Program-made: the position numbers and the translations under genes
Shown: positions 35,249-45,342 of the stretch, one piece after another
How the letters are laid out: each line of letters begins with the position of its first letter
Position numbering within the stretch: the stretch's first letter is position 1
NCBI RefSeq assembly: GCF_900289175.1
Contig: NZ_LT985747.1
Location: 1,439,121 to 1,503,120, forward strand
Direction of reading: 5' to 3'
Source: Paenibacillus faecalis
GTDB taxonomy: Bacteria > Bacillota > Bacilli > Paenibacillales > Paenibacillaceae
DNA: 64,000 bases
Notes under the pieces: generated by a model
What the model saw: only the letters and a program-made list of their open reading frames with translations
What the model was told of the DNA's origin: nothing
Databases searched by the model: none

Positions 35249-36214
35249 CTAAACTCCGGCTTCAGTTAAAGCCAGAATGATTGCCGTTAATCCAAAACAC
35301 AGGTTCAGCAAGCAGAGAAAAACCAGTGTCTGTTTCTGATTCAAACCGATCGCAAGCAGTCGATAATGGGCTTGAGACGCATCCGCCTTGTAAATCGGTT
35401 TGGACTCGCGTATTCTTCGAATCACGACCAAAACGTTATCGAAAATCGGAACGCCCAGAGCAAAGATCGGAACGAACAAGGACAGAAGCGTCGCTCCCTT
35501 AAATGCTCCATCAAGCGCGATAATACCGAGAATAAACCCAAGGAATGTAGCTCCTGCATCCCCCATAAACACTCTTGCCGGCGGCTTGTTGTATCGCAGA
35601 TACCCAAGAGCAGCACCTATCAGAATGACAGCGATCAGCGCCGAGTCTCCTCTTCCCATTGTCATGGCGACCACAAACAGCGTCCCTCCCGAAATAGCCG
35701 AGAGTCCGCCAGCCAATCCGTCAATACCGTCCGAAAAGTTGATGACGGTGGTAACGCCGAAAATCCACAGAATGGTAAGCACCAGTTGCAGCCATTCCGG
35801 TAAATTAATGTACTGGCCATTAAACGGATTATTAAAACCTTCAAAGGCAATGCCTGAGCTGTATACGATAATGGCTGCGCACACCTGAACGATCAGCTTG
35901 GGCAGAGAAGCCAGCTCCTTGCCATGGGTTTTGTACCAGTCATCGACCATACCGATGCCCAGAATAAGCACACTGCCAAGAAAGATTCCAATGGCTTCTT
36001 TCGTAATGGAGTCTATAAATATAAAATATGTAATAAAAAATCCGAGAAATATCGCCAAGCCCGCGGTAAGCGGAATAGGCTCACGGTGAATTTTGCGTTC
36101 ACTGTCAGGTCGGGGTTTATCTACAAAGTCTATCTTGACAGCCAGCTTGCGAAATGGCGGAATCAGCAGAAGCACGAGCAGTATAGAAACGACAAATGCA
36201 AAAAGATAAAGCAT
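35249..36214 (-). CDS. tagO: Undecaprenyl-phosphate GlcNAc-1-phosphate transferase (TagO/WecA)
   Basis: The 321-residue polytopic membrane enzyme of glycosyltransferase family 4 starts wall teichoic acid or other wall polymers by moving GlcNAc-1-P to undecaprenyl phosphate. Catalytic-loop motifs are VDKPRPDSERKIHREPIPLTAG, MVDDWYK (the DDxx Mg site), INFSDGIDGLAGG, GYLRYNKPPARVFMGDAGATFLG and DASQAHYRLL. About ten membrane helices are visible. AGGAGG precedes the start. No other teichoic acid gene is nearby, which is usual for tagO in Bacillus. Confidence 0.93.
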   Translation of the reverse strand: MLYLFAFVVSILLVLLLIPPFRKLAVKIDFVDKPRPDSERKIHREPIPLTAGLAIFLGFFITYFIFIDSITKEAIGIFLGSVLILGIGMVDDWYKTHGKELASLPKLIVQVCAAIIVYSSGIAFEGFNNPFNGQYINLPEWLQLVLTILWIFGVTTVINFSDGIDGLAGGLSAISGGTLFVVAMTMGRGDSALIAVILIGAALGYLRYNKPPARVFMGDAGATFLGFILGIIALDGAFKGATLLSLFVPIFALGVPIFDNVLVVIRRIRESKPIYKADASQAHYRLLAIGLNQKQTLVFLCLLNLCFGLTAIILALTEAGV

Positions 36215-36340
36215 GATTTCCTCCTAAGTTGTTGAAATATGGAGTACATTTACGATTAATCACAGTATATGACTTTCCGGGAAATCTAGCAATATCACAT
36301 ACACATATCATTTTTAAAGATTATCCATGCTTCCCCTGTG

Positions 36341-36372
36341 AAAACAAAAAGAAAGAGGGCTAATTTGCCCTC
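36341..36372 (-). terminator. Terminator after the 26-residue peptide gene
   Basis: GAGGGC-AAATTA-GCCCTC on the minus strand is followed by TTTCTTTTTGTTTT. It is placed 12 bases past the small gene's stop. Confidence 0.8.
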
Positions 36373-36384
36373 AACCGGACTTGC

Positions 36385-36465
36385 TTATGATTTACTCTTG
36401 TTCACTGCCAGTCCGATGATCATAACGATAAGTGCCAGCAAAGCAATCAGCTGATCGATTGTCAT
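36385..36465 (-). CDS. 26-residue hydrophobic peptide, holin-like toxin type
   Basis: The reading frame encodes MTIDQLIALLALIVMIIGLA plus VNKSKS. This is one membrane helix with a short charged C-terminal end, in the style of the small putative holin-like toxins of Bacillales. AGGGGGGCGGA lies just upstream and a strong terminator just downstream, so a real transcription unit is likely. No antisense RNA antitoxin was identified with confidence, though the surrounding gap (36215-36682) has room for one. It could also be a small membrane regulator. The family assignment is by shape, not by close sequence match. Confidence 0.6.
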   Translation of the reverse strand: MTIDQLIALLALIVMIIGLAVNKSKS

Positions 36466-36638
36466 AACCGTCCGCCCCCCTAATCAGGATGGCTCTTCCG
36501 GACGACTTCTCTCTCCCGCCAAAAAACTGCCTTACTTACCTTTCCCCATTACCAAATATATGAGCGGCTCCCAAGGAATATGACCAAAAGTTCCTGCAGG
36601 CTGATACACAGGATCAAATGTCTAGCGGGTGCTCTATC

Positions 36639-36673
36639 AAAAAGAAAACCCTACCGGAAAAATACCGGCAGGG
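36639..36673 (-). terminator. Terminator at the end of the nucleoside operon (after pdp)
   Basis: CCCTGCCGG pairs with CCGGTAGGG around TATTTTT on the minus strand and TTTTCTTTTTG follows. It lies ten bases past the pdp stop. Confidence 0.9.
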
Positions 36674-36682
36674 CATTCCCAT

Positions 36683-37984
36683 TTATTCAGTTACGATATC
36701 ATGCACCAGAACAGGTGCTTCTGCATGATCCGAGATCCGGATGCTTGCATACAACTTTTCTTTTACATCATCCACGTTTTCACGGTTGGCATGAATCGTC
36801 ACCAAAGATTCACCTTTTTTCACAGTATCGCCTATCTTCTTGTTCAGCATGAGACCGACAGCCAGATCGATTTCGGATTCCTTCGTTGCACGTCCCGCTC
36901 CAAGCAGCATAGCAGCTGTTCCGATTTCATCGGCAACGAGTTCGGAAACCATACCGTCCTCAAGAGCAGGCAGCTCGATTTTATACTTCGCTTGCGGCAA
37001 TTTTTCAGGATGATCGACTACAGACCGATCTCCACCCTGGTTTGCAATAAACTCCTTGAATTTCTCAAGCGCCTTGCCGTTACGGATAACTTCCTTCAGC
37101 TTCTCTTCAGCTTCTTCCAACGATTCAGCTTTGTTCGCCAGGAATACCATCTGTCTGCCCAAAGCTAGGCACAGCTCTTCCAAATCCTTAGGTCCTTTGC
37201 CGCGAAGTGTATCAATCGCTTCCTGTACCTCTAGAGAGTTACCGATTGCCACTCCAAGCGGCTGGCTCATATCGGAAATAACCGCCATCGTCTTACGGCC
37301 GACATTGTTACCGATGCTGACCATCGCATGTGCTAATTCCTTCGCATCTTCCACCGTTTTCATAAATGCGCCTGCACCGGTTTTTACGTCCAGTACAATC
37401 GCGTCAGAGCCGGCGGCAATCTTCTTACTCATGATCGAGCTTGCAATGAGCGGAATAGAATCAACGATTGCGGTAACATCACGCAAGGCATACAGCTTTT
37501 TATCGGCAGGAGTCAGGTTCCCGGTTTGACCGATTACAGCAATTTTATGTTTATTAACCAGATTGATAAACTCCTCTTTGCTAATCTCCACATGGAAGCC
37601 TTCAATGGATTCCAGCTTATCAATTGTACCACCGGTGTGGCCGAGCCCGCGTCCGGACATCTTTGCCACCGGAATATCCAGTGCAGCTACGAGGGGGGCC
37701 AGTACGAGTGTTGTTGTATCGCCTACGCCGCCGGTAGAGTGCTTATCTACCTTGATACCTTCAATCGCAGACAGATCAATCGTCTCACCAGAGTTCACCA
37801 TCGCCATCGTTAAGTCTGCACGTTCACGATCCGTCATATCTTTGAAAAAGATAGCCATCCCCATCGCGCTAACCTGATAATCCGGAATTTCGCCTTTAGT
37901 GTATCCGTCGATGAAGAAATTGATCTCTTCCGTTGTCAGTTCCTTGCCGTCGCGCTTCTTCGCAATCAAATCAACCATTCTCAT
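36683..37984 (-). CDS. pdp: Pyrimidine-nucleoside phosphorylase
   Basis: The 433-residue cytosolic enzyme splits uridine, thymidine and deoxyuridine with phosphate into base and (deoxy)ribose-1-phosphate. It has [35 protein letters not shown], the phosphate-site [13 protein letters not shown] and the signature [18 protein letters not shown]. The catalytic-pocket Arg/Ser/Lys segment is [23 protein letters not shown]. The C-terminal alpha/beta domain is [31 protein letters not shown] precedes the start. It is the last gene of the deo block, 64 bases after deoD. Confidence 0.95.
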   Translation of the reverse strand: MRMVDLIAKKRDGKELTTEEINFFIDGYTKGEIPDYQVSAMGMAIFFKDMTDRERADLTMAMVNSGETIDLSAIEGIKVDKHSTGGVGDTTTLVLAPLVAALDIPVAKMSGRGLGHTGGTIDKLESIEGFHVEISKEEFINLVNKHKIAVIGQTGNLTPADKKLYALRDVTAIVDSIPLIASSIMSKKIAAGSDAIVLDVKTGAGAFMKTVEDAKELAHAMVSIGNNVGRKTMAVISDMSQPLGVAIGNSLEVQEAIDTLRGKGPKDLEELCLALGRQMVFLANKAESLEEAEEKLKEVIRNGKALEKFKEFIANQGGDRSVVDHPEKLPQAKYKIELPALEDGMVSELVADEIGTAAMLLGAGRATKESEIDLAVGLMLNKKIGDTVKKGESLVTIHANRENVDDVKEKLYASIRISDHAEAPVLVHDIVTE

Positions 37985-38048
37985 CGCACATTCTCCTCAC
38001 TATTTGCATTGATATATTTTGAATAAGCATAAAAACTTAAGAATCACT

Positions 38049-38759
38049 TTATGAAATGGATGTTGCCGTATCCAGAGCCACTTCCATCATCTCGTTAAAT
38101 GTCACTTGACGTTCTTCAGCTGTCGTTTCTTCCCCTGTCAGAAGATGATCACTAACCGTCAAAATCGTCAAAGCATTGACTCCTTTTCTCGCTGCGATCG
38201 TATACAAAGCGGTCGTCTCCATCTCTACACCCAAAACTCCGTGATCCATCAATTTTTGAACAGCTGATTTATCTTCGCGATAGAACACGTCAGAAGTAAA
38301 TACATTACCTACATGCGGGTTTAGTCCTTTGTCTACGCAACGCTCATAGGCTGATTTCAGCAACGGAAAGCTGGCAATCGGCGAGAAATCATAGCCTTGA
38401 AAATGATGTCGGTTCATTCCAGAATCCGTACAAGCAGCCTGGGCTAAAATCACATCACGAACACGTACATGCTGCTGCATTGCGCCGCAAGTCCCGACGC
38501 GAAACAGATTTTTCACACCATATTCAGAAATAAGCTCATTTACATAGATCGCAATGGATGGCACACCCATCCCTGAACCTTGCACCGACACACGCTTTCC
38601 TTTGTACGTTCCGGTAAAGCCAAGCATTCCGCGTACTTCGTTGTAGCAGACAACATCCTCCAGGTAGGTGTCCGCAATGTACTTCGCCCGAAGCGGATCT
38701 CCAGGCAGCAGTATGGATTCAGCAACGTCTCCCGGCTTTGCTCCAATATGTGTACTCAT
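38049..38759 (-). CDS. deoD: Purine-nucleoside phosphorylase, DeoD type
   Basis: The 236-residue hexameric-type purine-nucleoside phosphorylase cleaves (deoxy)adenosine, inosine and guanosine nucleosides with phosphate. It starts [28 protein letters not shown] with the phosphate-binding GDP segment. It continues [29 protein letters not shown] and the ribose/base site [14 protein letters not shown], then [20 protein letters not shown] with catalytic Asp. It is 25 bases after deoB and clearly in the same transcript. Confidence 0.95.
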   Translation of the reverse strand: MSTHIGAKPGDVAESILLPGDPLRAKYIADTYLEDVVCYNEVRGMLGFTGTYKGKRVSVQGSGMGVPSIAIYVNELISEYGVKNLFRVGTCGAMQQHVRVRDVILAQAACTDSGMNRHHFQGYDFSPIASFPLLKSAYERCVDKGLNPHVGNVFTSDVFYREDKSAVQKLMDHGVLGVEMETTALYTIAARKGVNALTILTVSDHLLTGEETTAEERQVTFNEMMEVALDTATSIS

Positions 38760-38784
38760 GTTTTCCTTCCTCCCCGTTCTAATC

Positions 38785-39963
38785 TTATTTAAGATCCTTC
38801 AAAAAGCTTGTTCCATATTCCGGCTTGGTTACGCCAAAGTTATCGGCTATTGTAGCTCCGATATCCGCAAATGTCTTACGAAGCGGCAGCTCCTTCCCTT
38901 CAGCAAATCGAGGGGAATATATGAGAAGCGGCACATATTCACGAGTATGGTCCGTTCCCTTAAATGTAGGATCGTTACCATGGTCCGCTGTAATAATTAA
39001 CAGATCATCGTTTGTCATTTTGTCGAATACCTCAGGCAGACGAGCATCAAACTCCTCCAATGCCTGACCGTATCCTTTCGGATCGCGGCGATGTCCATAC
39101 ACCGCATCAAAATCAACGAGATTTACAAAGCTAAGACCGTGAAACGCTTTATCCATCGTTGAAACTACTTTGTCCATGCCATCCATGTTAGAGACGGTTC
39201 TGATTCCTTCCGTGATTCCTTCACCATCATATATGTCCGAAATTTTCCCGATGGCAATCACATCGAAGCCTGCGTCTTTCAGCTCATTCATCGTGGTACG
39301 TCCAAACGGCTTAAGCGCATAATCATGACGGTTAGCTGTTCGCTTGAACTGTCCGACTTCTCCCACGAATGGACGGGCGATGATACGTCCTAACATATAA
39401 GGATCATCCAACGTAATTTCACGGCAGAACTCACAGATCTCGTACAATTCCTCTAAAGGCACAACCTCTTCATGTGCTGCAATCTGCAGAACAGAATCGG
39501 CTGAGGTATACACAATAAGCGCTCCTGTCTTGACATGCTCTTCGCCAAGTTCTTCAATAATGGCCGTGCCGCTGGCCGGCTTGTTGCCGATCACCTTTCG
39601 CCCTGTCTTCTCTTCAATTCGGGTAATCAGCTCATCCGGGAAGCCATCTGGAAATACACGAAACGGTTTATCAATGTAAAGACCCATGATTTCCCAGTGT
39701 CCGGTCATCGTGTCTTTGCCATTTGAAGCTTCCTGCATTTTTGTAAAATAAGCGCGCGGCTTATCGGCTGTTGGAATTCCTTCGATCTGACGGATATTAG
39801 ACAGACCTAGCGCAGACATATTCGGCATGTTCAAGCCGCCGCATTCGCGGGCGATATGTCCTAGCGTATCAGAACCTACGTCATCAAATGCAGCCGCATC
39901 GGGAGCTTCGCCAATGCCTACTGAGTCCAGTACGATCAGATGAATCCGTTTAAATTGTTCCAT
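38785..39963 (-). CDS. deoB: Phosphopentomutase
   Basis: The 392-residue alkaline-phosphatase-fold mutase converts (deoxy)ribose-1-phosphate to the 5-phosphate. The N-terminal metal site is [32 protein letters not shown], the active Thr lies in the segment [13 protein letters not shown], and later metal ligands are in [19 protein letters not shown] and [25 protein letters not shown]. It links DeoD and Pdp products to DeoC. It lies between nupC and deoD, with gaps of 37 and 25 bases. Its ribosome binding site GGGGGAATG is adequate. Confidence 0.96.
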   Translation of the reverse strand: MEQFKRIHLIVLDSVGIGEAPDAAAFDDVGSDTLGHIARECGGLNMPNMSALGLSNIRQIEGIPTADKPRAYFTKMQEASNGKDTMTGHWEIMGLYIDKPFRVFPDGFPDELITRIEEKTGRKVIGNKPASGTAIIEELGEEHVKTGALIVYTSADSVLQIAAHEEVVPLEELYEICEFCREITLDDPYMLGRIIARPFVGEVGQFKRTANRHDYALKPFGRTTMNELKDAGFDVIAIGKISDIYDGEGITEGIRTVSNMDGMDKVVSTMDKAFHGLSFVNLVDFDAVYGHRRDPKGYGQALEEFDARLPEVFDKMTNDDLLIITADHGNDPTFKGTDHTREYVPLLIYSPRFAEGKELPLRKTFADIGATIADNFGVTKPEYGTSFLKDLK

Positions 39964-40000
39964 TCCACATTCCCCCAGCTCTCTTTATTATGATTTTATA

Positions 40001-41179
40001 TTACAGGAATAGTCCTGCAATCGTTGCTGACAGCACACTTACCAGGGTTGCACCGTACAACAGTTTTAATCCAAAGCGAGCAACGACATTTCCTTGTTCC
40101 TCATGCAATCCCTTCACCGCACCGGAAATAATACCGATGGAGGAGAAGTTCGCAAAGGATACGAGGAACACGGAAACAATACCGGTCGTACGCTCAGTCA
40201 TACCGCTAAATTCCGACAGCTGCAGCATGGCAACAAACTCATTTGATACGAGCTTCGTAGCCATAATACTGCCTGCATCGACCGCTTCTTTCCAAGGTAT
40301 ACCCATCACAAAGGCAACTGGAGCAAACACATATCCAAGCATTTCCTGGAAAGTAATTCCGAAGATCCCATCAAAAATACCGTTAATCATGGCGATCAAT
40401 GCGACAAATCCAAGCAGCATCGCAGCCACCGTGATGGCTACCTTGAACCCGTCCATAATGTATTCGCCAAGCATCTCGAAGAAGGACTGCTTCTTGTCTT
40501 CTTGAACCTCCAGAATATCCTCTTCCTCAGTTACTTTGTAAGGATTCACGATGGAAGCGATAATGAATCCGCCAAACAAGTTCAGCACAAGCGCAGTAAC
40601 AACATATCTTGGCTCGATCATCGTCATATATGCACCAACGATCGACATCGAAACGGTAGACATCGCAGAAGCACACAGTGTATACATCCGATGTTTCGGA
40701 ATAAGCCCAATCTGCTTTTTTATGGAAATAAAAACTTCCGACTGCCCCAAAATGGCAGATGCTACAGCATTATACGATTCCAGTTTACCCATACCGTTTA
40801 CTTTACTCAATACGACACCAATAAATCTCACAATAATCGGAAGAACCTTGATGTATTGCAAAATACCGATTAATGCCGAAATAAATACAATCGGAAGCAA
40901 AACATTAAGGAAAAACGGTCCATCTCCTACAATGCCTATACCACCGAATACAAAATTAACACCTTCCCCTGCATAATCAAGCAGAGCTTTAAATGTATTA
41001 GCAATACCCTTAACCAGATATTCGCCAAAATTTGTATTCAGCAGCGCGTATCCCAAAATCAGCTGCAATCCAACCATTACAGCCAGTGGTCGGTACCGGA
41101 TATTACGCTTGTCATTACTAATCAGAAAAGCTAGCCCAAAAACGACAAGCAACCCTAATATCGCGATTAAATATTTCAT
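40001..41179 (-). CDS. nupC: NupC-type concentrative nucleoside transporter
   Basis: The 392-residue membrane carrier of the CNT family imports nucleosides with protons or sodium. It has [64 protein letters not shown] and [22 protein letters not shown]. The late [45 protein letters not shown] is characteristic of NupC. The start at 41179 follows GGGGGAAC; an upstream ATG at 41218 lacks a ribosome binding site. An inverted repeat and a weak cre-like site in the 112-base gap before it hint at an internal promoter. Confidence 0.94.
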   Translation of the reverse strand: MKYLIAILGLLVVFGLAFLISNDKRNIRYRPLAVMVGLQLILGYALLNTNFGEYLVKGIANTFKALLDYAGEGVNFVFGGIGIVGDGPFFLNVLLPIVFISALIGILQYIKVLPIIVRFIGVVLSKVNGMGKLESYNAVASAILGQSEVFISIKKQIGLIPKHRMYTLCASAMSTVSMSIVGAYMTMIEPRYVVTALVLNLFGGFIIASIVNPYKVTEEEDILEVQEDKKQSFFEMLGEYIMDGFKVAITVAAMLLGFVALIAMINGIFDGIFGITFQEMLGYVFAPVAFVMGIPWKEAVDAGSIMATKLVSNEFVAMLQLSEFSGMTERTTGIVSVFLVSFANFSSIGIISGAVKGLHEEQGNVVARFGLKLLYGATLVSVLSATIAGLFL

Positions 41180-41224
41180 TGTAATGTTCCCCCATTGATA
41201 GCATTTTAAAATCTGCAAGATGTT

Positions 41225-41260
41225 GAAAATTCACTTATGAATTTTCATTAAGCGCTTACA
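41225..41260 (-). promoter_or_regulatory. Inverted repeat and weak cre-like site before nupC
   Basis: GAAAATTCA-CTTA-TGAATTTTC is a perfect nine-base inverted repeat (41225-41246). Next to it ATTAAGCGCTTACA matches 12 of 14 cre positions. They lie between cdd and nupC, where a secondary promoter could act. The repeat shares TGAA/TTCA halves with the deoC operator. Confidence 0.35.
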
Positions 41261-41291
41261 TTTCGAAAAAAAATAGTTCGCGCTGGAACGA

Positions 41292-41690
<399 letters not shown>

Positions 41691-41726
41691 TTATTCCTCC
41701 TTCATAAGACAGGTATTTTAAATGTA

Positions 41727-42392
41727 TTAATAAGATGAAGAAGACTGCCCGCCTTCCATTATCTTCACGCCTGAGCTTGCACCGATTCGACTAGCACCTG
41801 CTTCAATCATCTTGTTCAGATCTTCCAGACTGCGTACGCCGCCAGAAGCTTTCACGCCGATGTTCTCACCGACTGTCTTACGCATTAGCGCCACATCTTC
41901 GGCTACTGCTCCGCCTGTAGAATATCCGGTTGATGTTTTCACAAAATCAGCACCTGCCTGAACCGCGAGTTGGCAAGCACGAACTTTCTCTTCATCCGTC
42001 AAAAGGCTGGTCTCAATGATGACTTTAACCAAAGCCTTACCAGAAGCGGCATCAACCACGGCCTTGATATCATCCAATACCAACGCATCATTCTTCTCCT
42101 TTAATGCACCGATATTAATGACTGTATCGACTTCATGGGCACCGTTTGCGATTGCTTCCTTTGTTTCAAAAGCCTTAACCGATGGCGTTGTCGCTCCAAA
42201 AGGGAATCCGATGACTGTGCATACTTTCACATCTGTACCTTTCAGCTGTTCAGCAGAGTACGTAACCCACGTCGGGTTTATACACACAGAAGCGAATTTA
42301 TATTTCTTCGCCTCCTCGGTCAATTTGGCAATATCCTCTTTCGTAGCATCGGGTCTTAGAAGTGTATGGTCTATCATTCCTGCTATATTCAT
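41727..42392 (-). CDS. deoC: Deoxyribose-phosphate aldolase
   Basis: The 221-residue class I aldolase cleaves deoxyribose-5-P to acetaldehyde and glyceraldehyde-3-P. It has [31 protein letters not shown], the [12 protein letters not shown] segment and the catalytic lysines in [14 protein letters not shown] and [26 protein letters not shown] binds phosphate. The start at 42392 follows AGGGGTG. A reading from 42500 must be wrong, because it would begin upstream of the promoter at 42468-42496. It is first gene of the deoC-cdd-nupC-deoB-deoD-pdp transcript. Confidence 0.95.
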   Translation of the reverse strand: MNIAGMIDHTLLRPDATKEDIAKLTEEAKKYKFASVCINPTWVTYSAEQLKGTDVKVCTVIGFPFGATTPSVKAFETKEAIANGAHEVDTVINIGALKEKNDALVLDDIKAVVDAASGKALVKVIIETSLLTDEEKVRACQLAVQAGADFVKTSTGYSTGGAVAEDVALMRKTVGENIGVKASGGVRSLEDLNKMIEAGASRIGASSGVKIMEGGQSSSSY

Positions 42393-42467
42393 TGTCCAGC
42401 ACCCCTGTTTCATAGTTTTAAGAGCTACAAGAGCGTTTTCAAACACCTTAAATCTCTTAACGCCTCC

Positions 42468-42496
42468 ATCATAACATACCTTTGAACATATGTAAA
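42468..42496 (-). promoter_or_regulatory. SigA promoter of the deoC operon
   Basis: On the minus strand TTTACA (42496-42491), a 17-base spacer and TATGAT (42473-42468) form a good SigA-type promoter. The spacer holds TATGTTCAAA, a half-site of the DeoR-like operator upstream. The start point is expected near 42460, which leaves a leader of about 65 bases. Confidence 0.75.
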
Positions 42497-42500
42497 ACAA

Positions 42501-42520
42501 CTTATGAAATTATGTTCAAG
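42501..42520 (-). promoter_or_regulatory. DeoR-like operator upstream of deoC promoter
   Basis: CTTGAACATAATTTCATAAG on the minus strand has TGAA-N6-TTCA symmetry and lies directly upstream of the -35. Its TTGAACATA half recurs inverted in the spacer. B. subtilis DeoR uses a palindrome at about -60 to -43 plus a half-site between -35 and -10, which is the same layout. Confidence 0.6.
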
Positions 42521-42688
42521 TTATTTTTTGCAAGTTTTACCGGTCATTTTTCGCAAAAAGATCTATGTTCATGCATGAATTTTCTGTGAATCGAAAAAAT
42601 CGTATTTATATTAAGCTTTATACCCTGTTGAATCGATAAGAATCGTATTTAAATTGAATTATTAGTTACACATAGCGTACGCATAACG

Positions 42689-42714
42689 CAAAAAAGCAGC
42701 TTTTCGAAGCTGCT
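42689..42714 (-). terminator. Terminator after deoR
   Basis: AGCAGCTT-CGAA-AAGCTGCT on the minus strand is followed by TTTTTG. A second hairpin (GCTGCCGAGA/TCTCGACAGC, 42718-42741) sits between it and the deoR stop. It separates deoR from the deoC promoter. Confidence 0.85.
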
Positions 42715-42775
42715 CAGGCTGTCGAGAATGTCTCGGCAGCTATTTTCATATTCATTTTATTTATAAAAATACCAT

Positions 42776-43711
42776 TCATCCTAATAAAGCCTGAGCCGTA
42801 TACTGATCTGTGACCAAAATATTAGCATACCTGCCGTAAAGAGCTGCCTTGATTGCATCGATCTTTCTCTGTCCCCCCGCTACCAGAATGGACTTATCCT
42901 TGTTCCGCAAATCTTCCAGTTCAATACCGACCGTCCGATCGTTAATGGAATCGCTGCATATGTTTCCTTGAGCATCGATGAACCTTGAGCAGATATCTCC
43001 TGCTCCGTTACTTTGCAGCAGCTTCTTTTCTTCCTCATTGAAGTAACCAAGGCGAAACAGCAAAGCATTTTCTTGTACTGTTCCTACCGTAAAAATTGCA
43101 ATGTTTGCCTGCTTCCCTAACTGAATGATGCGCTGAATATGCCGGTCTTCCTCCACCATCTTCTTCACCTCAATATGGTCAAAAATGACCGGAAGCGGCA
43201 AATATCTGGCAATCGTATTATACGCATCTGCAAACAGATTGATGGTTTCCGCAGCATATGTATTGACATGAGAGTGGCTTACGCCTCCCTTCAGCTGCAC
43301 AACCTCAACGCCCTTTACCTGCTTTCGCTGAAGCTCCTGTGCTATGGTATGCATCGTAACACCCCATGACACTCCGATAATATCCGCATCCTGCACTGTT
43401 TCATGCAAATATTCAGCCGCTTTTTTGCTGATCTGCTTCTGAATTTCGCGATATTCATTCAGAGTGCTGTAACATACCAAAACCTGCTCCAGCTTGTAAC
43501 GCCGTTTGACTTGTTCCCCCAAAGCATCCAGATCTTCCAGAGGATCAACAATGCTGACCCGCACATATCCCTGTTCCTTGGCATACTGAAGCAATCTTGA
43601 AACCGTTGGCCGCGACACGCCAAGCCTGTTGGCAATGTCCTGCTGACTGAAATCCGAAAGGTAGTACAACCTTGCTGCTTCAATACTTAAACGTTGTTTT
43701 TCATTATCCAT
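42776..43711 (-). CDS. deoR: SorC-family transcriptional regulator DeoR
   Basis: The 311-residue repressor of the SorC family resembles B. subtilis DeoR, which releases DNA on binding deoxyribose-5-phosphate. The N-terminal HTH is YYLSDFSQQDIANRLGVSRPTVSRLLQYAKEQGYV. The sugar-binding domain has DIIGVSWGVTMHTIAQEL, VVQLKGGVSHSHVNTYAAETI, the GYFNEEEKKLL segment and ILVAGGQRKIDAIKAAL. It directly precedes the deo operon on the same strand but has its own terminator. Its likely targets are the sites at 42481-42520. Confidence 0.9.
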   Translation of the reverse strand: MDNEKQRLSIEAARLYYLSDFSQQDIANRLGVSRPTVSRLLQYAKEQGYVRVSIVDPLEDLDALGEQVKRRYKLEQVLVCYSTLNEYREIQKQISKKAAEYLHETVQDADIIGVSWGVTMHTIAQELQRKQVKGVEVVQLKGGVSHSHVNTYAAETINLFADAYNTIARYLPLPVIFDHIEVKKMVEEDRHIQRIIQLGKQANIAIFTVGTVQENALLFRLGYFNEEEKKLLQSNGAGDICSRFIDAQGNICSDSINDRTVGIELEDLRNKDKSILVAGGQRKIDAIKAALYGRYANILVTDQYTAQALLG

Positions 43712-44013
43712 TTCATCTAACCTACTTTAATTTAATATAATGATCGTTCGTATTTAAGAATTGGGTACATTATACAGGCTTATCGAATAAATATCGAGAG
43801 CAGCCATACACGGTTTTCGTTAAGCACTCCTGTAAAAAGCGACATCCGGTTCATATATTCCGGGATTTATCCCTGAGCAAAATTCATTTATACACAGGTT
43901 AAACAGCGCAATGTAACTTCACTTAAGATTATGTATCCCATATTCCCATCCTTATTCACATATTCACTCACTTATCCACGGAAAATGTGGATCTAAACAT
44001 GCATAACGATCAC

Positions 44014-44044
44014 AAAGCCGGAAATCAATCCTCTGATTCCCGGC
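44014..44044 (-). terminator. Terminator after the small membrane protein gene
   Basis: GCCGGGAATCA pairs with TGATTTCCGGC around GAGGAT on the minus strand, followed by TTTGTG. The U-tract is short. Confidence 0.65.
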
Positions 44045-44087
44045 CATCAAGCTGAAAAGTCCTGTGTTCTTCTCGATCTAATCTCAC

Positions 44088-44261
44088 TTAAATAATCAGA
44101 ATTTCTGCTTGACCTGGTGTAAATAATTCCATCCACGCAATATACACTCCGATCAACGCAGCGATTACAACCAACACGGCAGAAATAAAGCCCAACTCCT
44201 TTAATTGGGACGCTGTTGGACGCCTGTTGTTGGTGTTCATTTTTGTTTTTTCCCTCTTCAA
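44088..44261 (-). CDS. Small single-span membrane protein
   Basis: The protein of about 57 residues has a basic N-terminus (KREKTKMNTNNRRPTASQLKEL) followed by one membrane helix, GFISAVLVVIAALIGVYIAW, and a short tail. AAGGAGG lies eight bases before a TTG at 44261, which I take as start. The ATG at 44240 is the alternative, with only GAGGG at longer distance. A terminator follows. No family is recognised, and the gene is supported mainly by its ribosome binding site, hydrophobic pattern and terminator. Confidence 0.6.
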   Translation of the reverse strand: MKREKTKMNTNNRRPTASQLKELGFISAVLVVIAALIGVYIAWMELFTPGQAEILII

Positions 44262-44360
44262 ATGATCATCCTCCTTCCAAGCAGACCGTATCATATCTTA
44301 TGAACAGCTCATCCTTAAGTTTCTAAAAATAGATTCCCCCCTACCTTATCCACATGTGAA

Positions 44361-44394
44361 CAAAAAATGCTCCGACAGTTTTACGGAGCATTTC
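44361..44394 (-). terminator. Terminator after rnhA
   Basis: AAATGCTCCG pairs with CGGAGCATTT on the minus strand and TTTG follows. It lies 56 bases past the rnhA stop. Confidence 0.82.
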
Positions 44395-44449
44395 ATCCAT
44401 GTTATTCACGATTTACACACAAACAGGGGATAAACTGTGTATGATCGCT

Positions 44450-45106
44450 TTACTTGCGACCATAATCCGCTTTAATTTCTCCCCAACTTTTCGTCTGCCA
44501 TTTCAACACTTTATTCTCATACGTATTATTTCGCAACCATTGTTCGGCCCGGTCTACCAAATCCCATATTTCTTTCGTTGACGCGTTCCGCGGCAACGTG
44601 GAGACAGCCTTCTTCTGCTTCACCCATTTCATAGCGTTCACAGAATCGCTATAGACGGTTTTTGTACTGCCGATCTTCTTCAGATAGGCCAGTGCATGAA
44701 CGATGGCGAGAAATTCCCCCAGATTGTTTGTCCCATTCGGGATCGGACCGCAGGAAAATATCACATCTCCCGTCTGTGTATCCACACCTTTATACTCCAC
44801 CAGACCCGGATTCCCACGTGTGCCGACATCCACAGAAATACTGTCATAATCGATTTCACCCGGTTCCTCTTGAGCAGACACACGGCTTTTTTTCGATTTG
44901 GCGTTTGTCATCGGGCTGCCTTGAGATGATTTGCCCCAGAAGCTTTTCCAACCCTTTGCATACGCTTCTTCGGCCTCTGCCTTCGATGCAAAAGCTTTAA
45001 ATTTCGCACCGTTGTATTGATTCACCTGCTGCTGGCATTCATTCCAGCTTGTATATATTCCGGGCTGATTTCCAACCCATACAACATAATATTTCTGCTT
45101 CGCCAT
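44450..45106 (-). CDS. rnhA: RNase HI with N-terminal viroplasmin-type domain
   Basis: The 218-residue enzyme cuts the RNA strand of RNA/DNA hybrids. Residues 1-55 (KYYVVWVGNQPGIYTSWNECQQQVNQYNGAKFKAFASKAEAEEAY) are a caulimovirus viroplasmin-like hybrid-binding domain. After a basic, Ser-rich linker comes RNase H: first Asp in SVDVGTRGNPG, Glu in NNLGEFLAIVHAL, Asp in TVYSDSVNAMKWVK and a candidate last Asp in EIWDLVDRAEQWL. The fold and DEDD layout fit an active enzyme. It is monocistronic with a terminator. Confidence 0.9.
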   Translation of the reverse strand: MAKQKYYVVWVGNQPGIYTSWNECQQQVNQYNGAKFKAFASKAEAEEAYAKGWKSFWGKSSQGSPMTNAKSKKSRVSAQEEPGEIDYDSISVDVGTRGNPGLVEYKGVDTQTGDVIFSCGPIPNGTNNLGEFLAIVHALAYLKKIGSTKTVYSDSVNAMKWVKQKKAVSTLPRNASTKEIWDLVDRAEQWLRNNTYENKVLKWQTKSWGEIKADYGRK

Positions 45107-45342
45107 AAAGCCCCTCCAACTAAAAGATCAACCTCTCTAGCGTACTATAGCAGTAGTGATAAGGAAGTGCAAAGCCTCACCTATATAAATAAGGGTAAAC
45201 GGCTTTGCCGTCTTTGACGGGTACAGTTTACATTCCGTGTAAAAATCTAAGATTAATAAGCTTGTATTGTATGTTTCAACAGGAAATCACCTGTCCCGCT
45301 TAACCGCATGGCTGGTTTAAATGTACTTTTACAGTTAAAAAG

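Larger units (their letters stand above)
43888..44354 (+). repeat. Cluster of DnaA-box sequences
   Basis: Within about 470 bases the plus strand has TTATACACA (43888), TTATTCACA (43952), TTATCCACG (43972, one mismatch) and TTATCCACA (44346), with a reversed near-match at 43986. TTATNCACA is the DnaA box. The first three lie in the otherwise gene-free 376-base gap 43712-44087 and share one orientation. It is not an origin in sight of dnaA/dnaN, but may bind DnaA. Confidence 0.5.

Noticed and set aside
36629-37168. 179-codon plus-strand frame inside pdp
   Set aside because: It is antisense to a clear pyrimidine-nucleoside phosphorylase gene and has no recognisable family.
42393-42500. N-terminal extension of deoC to 42500
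   Set aside because: It would start upstream of the deoC promoter and lacks a ribosome binding site.
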